From NCBI GenBank assembly GCA_019925795.1, contig CM034312.1, positions 83,207,528 to 83,271,527 on the forward strand: a stretch of DNA of 64,000 bases, given 5' to 3'. The notes beneath the pieces were generated by a model, which was given only the letters and a program-made list of their open reading frames with translations, ran no database searches and was not told the DNA's origin. The translations under genes were made by a program, and so were the position numbers. Positions 36,907-48,207 of the stretch are shown piece after piece; within the stretch, counting starts at the first letter, position 1; each line of letters starts with the position of its first letter. Source of the stretch: Dendrobium chrysotoxum (lineage: Eukaryota; Streptophyta; Magnoliopsida; Asparagales; Orchidaceae).

Positions 36907-37660
36907 TAGTGGTGAGGAATGCCTCCCAGGGACTCTGTCGGGCTCTCTCAACCGGTAAGTAAAACCAACTACCTGACAGTTCATTTCAAACAGTAGGATA
37001 GAAGGTGAAAGGATCCCGTCTCCTCCTGCTCCTTTCGGAACAGCGGATAGGGGTGACTTAATACTTCTATCTGACCTCAACAAAAGTAAATAAGTCACGA
37101 AATTAGAGTCTGCGTAGTCTTTTACAGAACATCCAGAGTAAAGGGGTGGTGAGGAATGCCTCCCAGGGACTCTGTCGGGCTCTCTCAACCGGTAAGTAAA
37201 ACCAACTACCTGACTGTTCATTTCAAACAGCAGAATAGAAGATGAAAGGATCCCGTCTCCTCCTGCTCCTTTCGGAACAGCGGATAGGGGTGACTCAATA
37301 CTTCTGCCTGACCTCAGCAAAAGTAAATAAGCCACGAAATTGGAGTCTGCGTAGTCTTTTACAGAACATCCAGAGTAAAGGGGTGGTGAGGAATGCCTCC
37401 CAGGGACTCTGTCGGGCTCTCTCAACCGGTAAGTAAAACCAACTACCTGACTGTTCATTTCAAACAGCAGAATAGAAGGTGAAAGGATCCCGTCTCCTCC
37501 TGCTCCTTTCGGAACAGCGGATAGGGGTGACTCAATACTTCTACCTGACCTCAGCAAAAATAAATAAGCCACGAAATTGGAGTCTGCGTAGTCTTTTACA
37601 GAACATCCAGAGTAAAAGTGGTGGTGGGGAATGCCTCCCAGGGACTCTGTCGGGCTCCCA
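36907..37660. repeat. 237-bp tandem array, about 3.2 copies
   Basis: Units start GTGGTGAGGAATGCCTCCC at 36907, 37146, 37383 and 37621. They share CAACCGGTAAGTAAAACC, GATCCCGTCTCCTCCTGC, CGGAACAGCGGATAGGGG and GAGTCTGCGTAGTC. Copies differ at few positions, so expansion is recent. The unit length is close to a multiple of three, which opens a 256-codon minus-strand frame (36895-37665) of repeated 79-residue blocks. I regard this as a by-product of the array and not a gene. Confidence 0.9.
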
Positions 37661-37737
37661 CTCAACCGGGTAAAGTCTGATGTCTGCTTGATCAGAGCGA
37701 GACGACCAGGGTAAGGGTCTGATGTCTACCAGAGCGG

Positions 37738-37975
37738 CAGGACAGTCAGGGTAAAGGTGTGGTGAGCTATGCCTCGCAGGGGCTCTGCGGGGTGCTCCCA
37801 ACCAAGTAAAGCCTGATGTCTACTCGGCGCATATGCCTGCAGCAGAGCAATCAGGGAAAAGAGGTGGTGAGATATGCCTCCCAGGGGCTCTGTGGGGCAC
37901 TCTCAACCAAGTAAAGTCTGATGCCTACCCGGCGCATATGCCTGCAGTAGAGCGATCAGGGGAAAGTCATCTCAA
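37738..37975. repeat. ~105-bp tandem units
   Basis: Two units begin GTGGTGAG(C/A)TATGCCTC at 37759 and 37864 and continue GGCGCATATGCCTGCAG(C/T)AGAGC. Their start matches the start of the 237-bp units, so the two arrays share an ancestor. Confidence 0.8.
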
Positions 37976-38214
37976 CCATTCCCTAACACGCATATGTGTA
38001 GGGATGGGAAGAGGAGTAGAAAATGGAAAATTTCAAAGAGAGAAGGGTCATCTAAGGAGTTTCAAACTAGTGTTTTGGGTACCACGTGGTAGAGGACAAG
38101 TCGTCGTGGCCACGAGTATCCAAATGCCAGTGAAACTGCCTAGGCGAAACCAAAATCATACAAACCTGGAAGCACCAGAATGATGCCTCGAGAGACCATA
38201 GGGAAAGGTACGCC

Positions 38215-39130
38215 CTCAACAAAGTGCGAGAGGGGTAATCTCATTCCCGATGAGTAGCTAAAGTAGCAAGGAGGACACACTTGCTACAGAGAAAAGGACT
38301 ATATCATAGAGAAATAATCATAGAAGACTACAGTGGTACGTCCACATAAGCTAGTGGGACCCTGTAGGGGTGGAAAGCAACATAAACACATCCAAGGGAC
38401 CGCTCTACAACCAGGAGTCGGGTCACGGTGGGAAAGTATGTCACTCTAAGACAAGTGAAGTGATTTTCTGCTAGAAAATCAAAGTTCACTAAGAAGCGAC
38501 GCTAACATCTGAGACTCGATGTACTGCATCACAACTAAGAAAGCACACAAGAGTAGCGGGGGGACACACTCGCCACTAAGGGAAGTAACATCGCATAGGA
38601 ATGATATTTATGAAAAGCTCACAGTGGTGGCACCCACACAAACTGGTGGGACCCTGTGGGAAGTGGAATAATATCAGTACATCCGTAGAGCTACCCCCGC
38701 AGCTGAGAGTAGAGTACGAATGAGAGAGAAAGTAAAGTAGAAAATGAGTTGATTTTCTACTAGAAAATCAGAGCTCTCAAGTCAGTGATGCTAACGCCGG
38801 TAACCAGGCGTACTGCAGCACTACCGGGAAAACAACTCAAGATGGCGAGGAGACACACTCGCCATTGAGGGAAATGATTTATGAGTAAAATCAATAAACA
38901 TCAAACATCACAGCGGTAACACTCACCCTGACCGGGGGGACCCTGTGAGAGGCAGGAGCGACACTACCAAACCCATAGGACTGCTCTAGTAGCTGAGAGC
39001 AAGGCAAGGGTGAAAAAGTAGGTCACTAAAAGAAACTGGAGAGCTGATTCCCTACTAGGGAATCAGAGCTCGCGAAGGTGGGATGTTAACATCTTGAGCA
39101 AGATGTATCACACCACTAATAAGGACTATC
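38215..39130. repeat. ~290-bp diverged tandem array, 3 copies
   Basis: Landmarks repeat with a period of 289-292: GGGACCCTGT at 38356, 38648 and 38937, GATTTTCT(G/A)CTAGAAAATCA hairpins or their relic, and (C/G)GAGGACACACT(T/C)GC-like blocks. Substitutions are many, so this array is older than the 237-bp one. Confidence 0.75.
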
Positions 39131-40382
39131 ATGATTGTGAAAGATCATAATAATCACAAGTGCAAACTCATCCTTGAAGCGATCACTTAGACGCTTCGTA
39201 GGAGAAGAAAAGAAAGACTTTGGGGAATTTGAGCTCTTAGAGAGTATTACCGGGTTCCACCTGTGACAAGGGCAACCGGTTTTGCTCTACTGAGAGCTTC
39301 CCTCTTTTATTTTATAGATGCATTCTTTTATATGTTCTCGATCATAGACTAAGTATATCTCGTACTGTCGAAGACAACACGCGGCAGAGGGAACGTTTAC
39401 CATATCCGTGTGTTACTCCTAGTATGAGACATCCTCTAATGATTAGAACCCAAAGAGGGAGATAGGATTGGCTTTGATAACCCAGGCCACATTCGCCACA
39501 TGAATAAAACTGGGGGCACAATCATAACACGATTGGTATGTGAATGAAATTTAGGTTATGATAGTGGATCGACATTACCCTCCCTAGTTAGCATAGGTTG
39601 GTATGGACCCAGTACAAAGGACGTCTGAATTGGTTTTGATATTTCAGACCACACTTGGGAGCACCAAGTGAAACTGGGGGAACAGAGAGGGGGAAACTCC
39701 CAAATTACCAGAACTCAGAAGAGAAAGGTACAATAAATGCGAGACTCTTATCAGTCCTTAAGAATGGTCTATAACCAGATGGTGGGGTCAAAATATTTTC
39801 GTGCACGAATTTTTAAAAGAATATGGTAAGCATTTAAACAAACTCAATAGTGGGACCACTAAGAGATGTTTAAGCCCTTACCAATCAATCTGAGAGAAGT
39901 CTGATTCACACATTTCCTAAAGAGTGAAAATTTCATCAGAGAGTGAAAAGACTATTTTTAGAAATGAAAAATTAACCTCTGAATCATCTTGAACCTTTAA
40001 AAAAAAAAAAGGTTCCGAAAGCTCAGCAATATAGGTTGACTCCATCTAAACCCGAGAAGGTTAGGGATTTAAATTTTGCTAACCCAGCTTAAGCTCCCTA
40101 CAAGCCAAGCTGGGCTTTCTCCCTTACATATTCTGAATAAATATCTAATTCAAAAGGGTGTAAATTAGAGAGAGAAACTGGATCTTCTCAATCTTCTTGC
40201 ATGAAAATATTTTTATATCTAATAGAACATCCTTGCACGATGACGAATCTAAAATCACGATTTTCAAATTCAAGTATCACAAATATCAAGGGGTATGGAT
40301 TTTCTGAGACTTAGAGATTTACAAGAAAGGGAAGCCATTTACTTATCCACTTTGGGCTCATTTTGAGCCCCTCAACTTAATT

Positions 40383-40545
40383 TGGCGCACTGCGCACCTT
40401 TTAATTACTTGATACACTTTGTGTATCCTTGACTTTATGGCGCATTTTGCACAACTTTCCACTTTTGATACACTTTGTGTATCTTTGATTTTTGGCGCAC
40501 TGCGCATCTTTTCATTTGTTTGATACACTTTGTGTATCTTTGATT
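40383..40545. repeat. ~56-bp tandem array of palindromes
   Basis: Three exact copies of the palindrome GATACACTTTGTGTATC (40411-40427, 40467-40483, 40522-40538) alternate with GGCGCACTGCGC or its variant GGCGCATTTTGC. Each unit could fold into two small hairpins. Confidence 0.85.
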
Positions 40546-41396
40546 TCATAATTGGCTCCCTTTCTAAATCCCTAAAGAAAAACTTTCTCAGTTGTAAGAT
40601 TATCTTCCAAACACAAGAGAAGAAAAGCTCACTCTCTCGTGCAAGGAAGAAGGATCCACAAAGCAAATCCAATCCTATGATAAAAGTGAACGACTTGAAT
40701 AAGAAAATTATGAGGTAGATTCATCAGCCTGCGAAAGACACCTATGAGATAGAAAACTGCAAGATGATTGGGAAAATACGCGTCTCTAAATCTAATTTCA
40801 ATTTGATATAGATTTTAGTTCAGAATAGGAAATCATCCCAAGCAAGGGATGAGAGAGAAGACATACATTTTTTTTTGAATCATCATAATCGTCCTTCAAG
40901 CGCTTAGAGGAGTCAACCACTAATTACTTAACTTTCTAAAGAAGACAGGGGTAAATCTTTCATTAGGAAAAATAAATTTTGTACTTTCTAAGAAAAAATT
41001 CTCTAAAAAGTCCACTTCATGTTTTAAGCTCTCAGACTTTTCTCAGATTAATCTTTCTTTTAGAAACTTTGCACATTGAATTTAAAGATCCCACTATTGA
41101 AAATAGGACTTGAATTTGTATTTGGATTGACATGGGTCAAAATCTGGCCTAGAAGAGTTCAGACAAGGGAGATGATAGAGACCAGAGTTTATGTCAGTGT
41201 ACGGATCATATCATCTCACCTCATCACACCTAAGGATAGCCTCATACTTCTCGTAAAAAAAATATCGTGTGGTAGAGGACAAATCGTCGTGGCCACACAG
41301 ACTGTCGAAAAGTGAAGAAGCCCCTCCAAAGGGGGGACATATACAGGGGAGTATTTATAGGCGGTAGGGAGACCCCCTCCCTCTCGAAGAGTGAAC

Positions 41397-44300
41397 TCAG
41401 GCATAGTACTTTTTCAAGTACTGCCCGTTGATGACAGGCATAGGGTGAACACCATTGGCATCAACGAGTAGGTAGGCACCACCTTCATAAACTTGCTCTA
41501 CAGCAAAGGGGCCTTCCCAGACAGGCTCGAACTTACCACTTCGGCGACGGCGCGAAATGATAGGTCTGCGTAAAACAAGGACCAACTCGCCAACCCGAAA
41601 AGCACGGGGTCGGACAAGGCGATCATGTGATCGAGCCATACGTGCCTGATATAGTTTGAGGTTCTGATAAGCTTGTAGGCGAAGCTCTTCTAAACCATCA
41701 AGCTCTTCCATCCGTAGTCGGGCATTATCTTCGTGGGAAAGATTGTGGCTGACTGCCACACGTAGCGAGGGGAGCTCGACCTCAAGTGGGAGGACGGCCT
41801 CGACCCCGAAAGCCAAAGCATATGGGGTAGACTGAGTAGGAGTACGGTATGTAGTCCTATAGGCCCATAGTGCTTCGGGAAGTCTATCGTGCCACTCTCA
41901 TTTGTTTGCAACCAGGATTTTTCTTATTAATTGCACGAGAGTTTTATTGAATGCTTCCGCCAAGCCATTGGCCTTGGGATAGTAAATTGAAGAGTATCGC
42001 CAATTGATGTTATGGCGGCGGGCAAATCTAGCAATTTTGGTGCTTCTAAACGACGGGCCGTTATCTGAAATGATACGGCGCGGGACACCAAAACGATAGA
42101 CAATATGATCACGAAAGAAACGCATCACATCTTCTGATTTGACTTCCTTAAGTGGCACAGCTTCTGCCCACTTAGAGAAGTAATCAGTGGCAGCTAAAAT
42201 GAACCTATGGCCCTTAGAGGAAGGAGGGTCAATAGGACCCACTACATCCGTGCCCCAGCCCTCGAATGGCCAAGATGATACAGTAGGGTGCAGCGGATTA
42301 GGGGGTTGGTGAATCACCGTGCCATGAATTTGGCACTGGTGGCACTTTCTAGCGTGCTCTATACAATCACGGATCATAGTCGGCCAATAGTAGCCGAGGC
42401 GTTTAATTCTGCCTTTCATTTTTGGTCCGGACTGATGGGCACCGCAAAGACCTTCATGTATCTCGCCCATGACCTTGCGAGCCTCCTCATTGTTGAGGCA
42501 ACGCAACCACATTTGGTCGAAAGAATGTCGATACAAGGTATCGTTCACATAAGTGAATGATAGGGCTCTCTTTCTGACCTGGGCAGCAAGAGATCTATCA
42601 TCTGGAAGCCTGCCATGCTTCAAATACTCTATAAAGGGTACTCTCCAGTCTGATTCTTCCTCAACTGAGAATACTGTGAGGGTCTGATCGGGAGAAGACA
42701 GGTCTGCGGGGCATAGGGCTTGACGACACTGGACAACGATAGACAGTGGGTTGCCAGTTGGGTCAGCCAGTTCCTTTGCTAACTTAGCTAATGCATCTGC
42801 CTTGCCATTGGCAGATCTAGGGATTTTAGCTAAGGTCACTTCAGGAATCAAACACAAGAGCTCCATTGCCTTGCTGTGATAAGGCAAGAGCTCAGGTTTA
42901 AGCACTTTGTAGACTCCCGCTACTTGATTTATGATCAGTTGTGAGTCTCCAAAGATTTTCACCCGCATGACATTCATCTGAATGGCCAACTCTAGTCCTA
43001 AAATCAGAGCTTCGTACTCAGCTTCATTATTAGTACGAGGTTCTGAAAGACTGTAGGAATATCTCAGAGTGTGACCTTCAGGGGATACGAAAATGAGGCC
43101 CAGACCTACCCTAACTATAGGAGTTTCATTCGGGCTCAAGGCTCTAACGGACGACGCACCGTCAAAGTAAAACTCCCAAGTAGGGGACTCCTGCTCCACC
43201 ACACTCATGATTAGCTCGTCAGGCAGCTCATCATTGAGTGGGGAGTCTACAGGGATCGGGTGAGCAGCAAGAAAATCAGCTAGAGCCTGTCCTTTGACGG
43301 CCCGCTGCGGGACGAAAGTGATGTCAAACTGCAGTAGGATCATAGACCATCGTGCCAGACGACCTGAGAGGGTCGGACGGGTCATCAGATACTGCAAGGG
43401 GTTGACTCGAGAGATTAGGTTGACCTTATGTGAAAGCATATAATGCCTAAGCTTCTGTACCGCGAAGATCAAAGCTAAACACTGCTTTTCCATCGCGGGG
43501 TACTTCAGCTCTGCGGGTATCAACCGTCTACTGAGGTAGTACAAGGCATTCTCCTTGCCTTCCTCATTTTCTTGAGCCAATAATGCACCCAAGGACTCAT
43601 CCAGGGCCGTAGTGTAGAGAATTAACGGCCTCCCTGGGATGGGTGCAGCTAAAACAGGGGGGTTTATCAGGTAGCGCTTTATACTCTCAAAGGCCTCCTG
43701 ACAATGCTCATCCCAGTGAAAGCGGGCATCTTTCTTTGCTAGGGCAGCAAAGGGGTGACACCTACCGGACAAATTGGAGATAAATCTCTGCAGGAAGGCT
43801 AACTTTCCTTGAAAAGACCTTAGCTGGGTAAGACTTTTAGGGGGTTTTAGATCTACTATGGCTTTGATCATGGAAGGGTCAATCTCAATGCCACGGTAGC
43901 GAACTATAAACCCCAGGAACTTTCCTGCACTAACTCCAAATGCGCATTTTAGAGGGTTCATTTTCAAATCATATTTGCGTAGGCGTTCAAAAACGATTCG
44001 TAGATCTCGAAGGTGATCTCCACGGACCTTGCTTTTGACTACCAGATCATCCACATAGCATTCAACTTGCTCGTGTATCATCTCGTCGAAGATAACAGTC
44101 ATAGCACGTTGATAGGTGGCCCCGGCATTCTTGAGACCAAAGGGCATCACCTTGTAGCAGAACACACCTATAGGTGTGCGAAACGCAGTAAACTTTTCCT
44201 CTTCGGGGTCCATCTTCATCTGATTGTAACCAGATGAACCATCCATAAAGGAGAAAATGCCATGGGACGACGCTATATCCACCATAAGCTCGGGGATAGG

Positions 44301-46475
44301 AAGAGGGAAATCGTCCTTAGGACATGCCTTGTTTAAATCACGAAAGTCGATACAGACACGAATCTGCCCGTTCTTTTTCCGGACTGGAACAATGTTGGCA
44401 AGCCAAGTAGGGTACTTCTCTTCACGAATGAAATCGGCCTCTATAAGCTTCTTAGTTTCAGCGATCACCTGTTGTTCTATTTCTAACCTCATCCTACGAG
44501 GTGCTTGTTTAACAGGGACTGCATCAGACTTAATGGCTAGTTTATGGACTGCTACATCTGGATTTAGACCAGGCATCTCGGTGTAGTTCCAGGCAAAGCA
44601 ATCTTTAAACTCTGAGAGTAGCTCGATGTATTCTTGAGCCTCTGAGTCGGATAACAAGACACTATGAAAAATAGGTCTAGGATCTGATTCAGTGCCTAAG
44701 TTTACCTCACATAATTCGTCCATGGCAGAAGTGACGCCATCTTCAAACTCTTGAGGAGCATCGAGTACTCTATCCTCATCATCTCCCGGGTCTTCTTTAT
44801 CGATAAGAGAAACAACCGGGTATGAGTGGGAAATCGCTCGGATGTTAGCATGGTTAGGTGAGCTCTGCTCGACATAACCTAAACCTTGCTTAGTTTGAGG
44901 CATATCAGTCCGCCAAACACGAGCCTGTCGTAGAGCTTGTTCATCTGACCAAGTCGAGATGACTGCACCCCGCTCTACACAGTCTTCCACGAAAGGGGAA
45001 AAATAACGAGGGGCAGTTGTGACCCTGTTATCCATAGCGGTCTCCGCTGAACCCTGACTCCTAGGACCCAGTGGGGCACCTACACTATGGGATAACGAGG
45101 CACACTCACTAGCTCGTGGTGGCACAAAGGTTTCGTACAGAGGAGGCGGAGGGCGACCTCTAACTTGTAGTGCACCACCATCACTAGTGGAGGGGGTAAC
45201 CAAAGATCTTTGGTGAGACTCCTCAACTCTTATTCCACGTATCTGACGGGAAAGGGACTGTTGACTAGTGGTCTGACGTCGGGGGTCTACTTCCTCGTCT
45301 GAACCACTGTCAATAACTAAACCACCCTCGGGTATCAGGTACCTACAAAAGGTAGGTAGTGAACTATAATCAGTGAAGTCCGGGGCTGGTGAGGGAGCTG
45401 AGCGATGAGGGGTAGTGATCATCTCATCGTCAGAGGAGTCGGACTCGACGGTCAAAGGAGAAGCATAAAGATATGAGGGAGGAGGGATTTGAGTATCGTA
45501 GTTTCGCGGCGGGCGAGTCGATCCTCTACCTCTACCTCTACCTCGTTCTCCCCTACCTCTACTAGGGGGAACATCGTGCCCAACTGCAAATTGGAAAGGA
45601 GATCTAACAGGATCTGCAGTGGAGGTATCTGCCTCAATACTAACCTGTGACGGACCTTGCGCAGGTAGCTGTACAGGACCCTGTACAGTACTGGCAGGTG
45701 TCACTGGTGACTGGGCAGAAGGAGGTTTACTCTTCTTACGAGGTATGTAATGCTCAGCATCATCGTAAATAGAGACCTCATGCACGGAAAAGGGTTGGAT
45801 ATCTCCGGGAATGGAGTACTCAACTTCATTCCTCATATACTTCATACATTGGTGCAGGGTGGAGGGCACCATTCCATACTCATGAATCCAGGGCCTTCCT
45901 AAGAGAGCCCTATATGAAGTATCTGCCTCGATCACATGAAACTTCGCCTCAGTAAGGAAATTTCCAAACTTCAGGGGTAGGGTGATAGACCCTAGGGCAC
46001 GCTGTCCTTGGTCATTGAAGCCTTTCAACATAATCTTATCGGAGGTTAACTTCAAATGACCCAGGGAGAGGCTTTTCAAAGTTTCATAACTCAGAATGTT
46101 TACTGAAGCTTCTTGGTCAATGAGGACCCTGTTCAACTCATAACCATTGACTTCAGCGGTGACATACAAAGGACGATTGTGATCAGAGGTACCCAAGAGG
46201 AGATCACGATCTGAAAAGGTAATGCACAGCATCTCTCTCAGAAGGCATGCATCTCCAACAGATTCGGAAGCAAAGAAGGCTTTATAGGACTCTGGTTCGA
46301 GTAGTGCTTTTACCAGGGTCTCTCTCAAGTCGGAGGACATCATCAGAGCGTCATAGACACTGAGAAGGGCAGGAATTTTCCTTAAATGGGCCAACACATT
46401 GTAATCGACCTCCAGCTGAGGGCCCTTCCCTTTCTCCTTAGATTGTTCTTGGGAGGAGGGGATAGGCTCGTCTTG
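41397..46475 (-). pseudogene. protease-RT-RNaseH-aRNaseH-integrase (pol)
   Basis: The frame continues in phase from gag after a TAG. Positions below count from the Met at 46397. Protease around 55-180, active-site Asp94 in LIDQEAS. An RG- and Pro-rich linker of ~390 residues (about 200-590). RT about 630-830 with Asp719 and YVDD at 781-784. Gypsy RNase H about 890-1045, with a weak first motif (LYTT instead of the usual Asp-containing form). Archaeal-type RNase H about 1072-1215 with Asp1079 (FDGASS), the TNNEAEYEAL motif, Asp1151 and Asp1201. Integrase with H1314, H1321, C1352 and C1355, then Asp1384, Asp1445 and Glu1481 (D,D35E). A TGA at 41898-41900 follows residue 1499; the same frame then carries ~165 more residues (ALWAYRTTYRTPTQSTPYAL, GPF-type C-terminal motif) to a TGA at 41397-41399. 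A single nonsense change therefore cuts off the integrase end. It is probably inactive unless read through. Confidence 0.9.
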
Positions 46476-48207
46476 CTAGGTAACAATGTTCTTATCTTTT
46501 TCTTTTGTATTCTTAGCCATCCTAGGTGGAAGAACCTTCCCTGAACGCAAGTGAACTTCCTGTATCGAGTCATCTTTGACAGGAGATTCACTTGGTTCAA
46601 CGGTGATGGCATGTGTTGGCTCCAAGGAAAGTGACTGGAGTGGGTTCTTGGACTCATCTTCTGAATCCATGTAACAACCACCCTCCGGAATCATAAAGAC
46701 TGGTTCCTCATCACACTCAGACTCTTCATCACATACAGAACCATCATAAGAAACATGTAAAATATTGAAAGAGCGAGTGCTAGAAGAAATAAAAGTAGGA
46801 GCAGAACACCAGAAGTAGCTAGAATCACCTTCCTCTATTATTTCATCATCAGTTGAAGGGAGAACGAAATCCTTCAGCGTAAGTGCTGGAAGGCGTCCCG
46901 TCTTCCCCTCAGAAGTTACAACAAACTTTTCCTTTTCATACATCTTTTTATTACATAAAATAGGAAAAGAAATGTGCTCAGTAGGCACTACAACAGGAGA
47001 AGAAAAAGGTGCTGGCGAAGAAACTGGGCTGGCAACTGTCGATTTGGCCTGGGTAGGCCTCCTCTCAACTGCCTCTGAACTCTGAACTGTCTGCCGGATC
47101 ATCTGCCTCGTCTTCCGAGAGAGTGCTAACTGCCACTCCCCCTCAGAACCTCTGGGTGATCTACCACGACTGCTCTGTCTGCCACTCTGGCTGTCACTAC
47201 AACTACTGGAGCCCGAGATCATCTGAACTGTCTGAGGTGTCTTGCCCTTGGGCTGAACCAGGTCGCTGTCCTGTAGGTGGATCTGCCCACTAGCCATGAG
47301 CTTCTCAACTCTGTCCTTGAACACATAGCAGTCTTCTGTGACATGCCCGATATGTCTGTGAAATGGATAATAGAGTGGGTGTTCTGTCTGCCCTTCCTCT
47401 TCCACTCTATTGTTGTTCGGGAATGTTAAGATGTTTCTCTTAGTAAGGAACTTGAAGATCTTCATCACACTTTCCCTTTTAAAGGGATATTCCTTACTAA
47501 GCTTCTCCCGTAGGTACTGCTGACTCTCTGGGGTCCTACGGGAGGGTCTAGACTGCACTGCTGACTGGCCCGGTGTGTGAGACTGCTGAGGTGGTGCTGA
47601 ACTGACTAAGGGCTTCTTGCCCTTATCTGATGGTCCATAAGTACTGTGTACCTCCCCTCTCCTAGGTGGAGGTGCTCCTGATGACTCCTGCCGCTGAGGT
47701 CTACGTGAAGGTTGACTCTCAACCTTAGGAGGGACTGCATCGGGTATGCTGTCCTGCAAACTGATCACCTTTGTCAACAACTTCTGAAAGGTTCTGATGC
47801 TGAAACCCTTCAGATAAGGTGCTATCGGACCATCTATGTTCTTCAATAAAATTTCTACTGCATGCTGCTCCTGTAACTGGGGCTCACACTGTAGGCTGAG
47901 GTTCCTCCATCTGACTATGTAATCTGGGAGAGGCTCTCGGGGCCGCTGTCTAGTCACAACTAGCTCTCCAACTGTAACTCGGTGCTCTGCACTGACAAAC
48001 CTCTGAACAAACAACTGCTCCAGCTCTGCAAAGGTGCGTACTGAATCGTTGGGGAGGTCGGCGTACCAGGCAAAGGCCACCCCAACTAAACTGCTGACAA
48101 AAAGTCTCAACATCAGTGCATCGTTCCCTCCTATGTTGCAACAGATGGCTCGGTACTGGGCTACGTGCTGCCTCGGGTTCCCAAACCCATCAAAGACTCT
48201 GAACCTA
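46476..48207 (-). pseudogene. gag, C-terminal part
   Basis: This holds the retrotransposon gag domain (FDGFGNPRQHVAQY, FVSSLVGVAFAWYADLP, FVQRFVSAEHRVTVGEL, RQRPREPLPDYIVRWRNLS), then a Ser/Arg-rich linker, and a HRHIGHVTEDCYVFKDRVEK motif. That motif corresponds to the CxxH-GH-EDC zinc-binding element of Tat gag proteins, but its first Cys appears to be lost (YYPFHR). The frame ends in TAG at 46476-46478 and continues open in the same phase into the protease. Its N-terminal boundary at 48207 is the edge of the nested LTR; the Met at 48341 lies in foreign LTR sequence. Confidence 0.88.

Larger units (their letters stand above)
36457..41396 (-). other. 3' non-coding region with tandem arrays
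   Basis: A 4.9-kb stretch between the integrase stop and the 3' LTR. It contains five kinds of tandem repeat (separate entries) with AT-rich DNA between them; 39130-40380 and 40550-41260 show nothing I recognise. Known Tat/Ogre elements carry a hypervariable 3' region of this kind. A 28-bp sequence (GTGGTAGAGGACAA then (G/A)TCGTCGTGGCCAC) appears at 38086-38113 and again at 41269-41296, with one mismatch. Confidence 0.75.

Noticed and set aside
36907..37660. CRISPR-like array
   Set aside because: The repeats are directly adjacent ~237-bp units with no unique spacers, in a plant nuclear retroelement.
36895..37665. 256-codon open frame with three 79-residue repeats
   Set aside because: The frame exists because the 237-bp tandem unit is a multiple of three without stops. 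It lies in the 3' non-coding region and matches no known domain.
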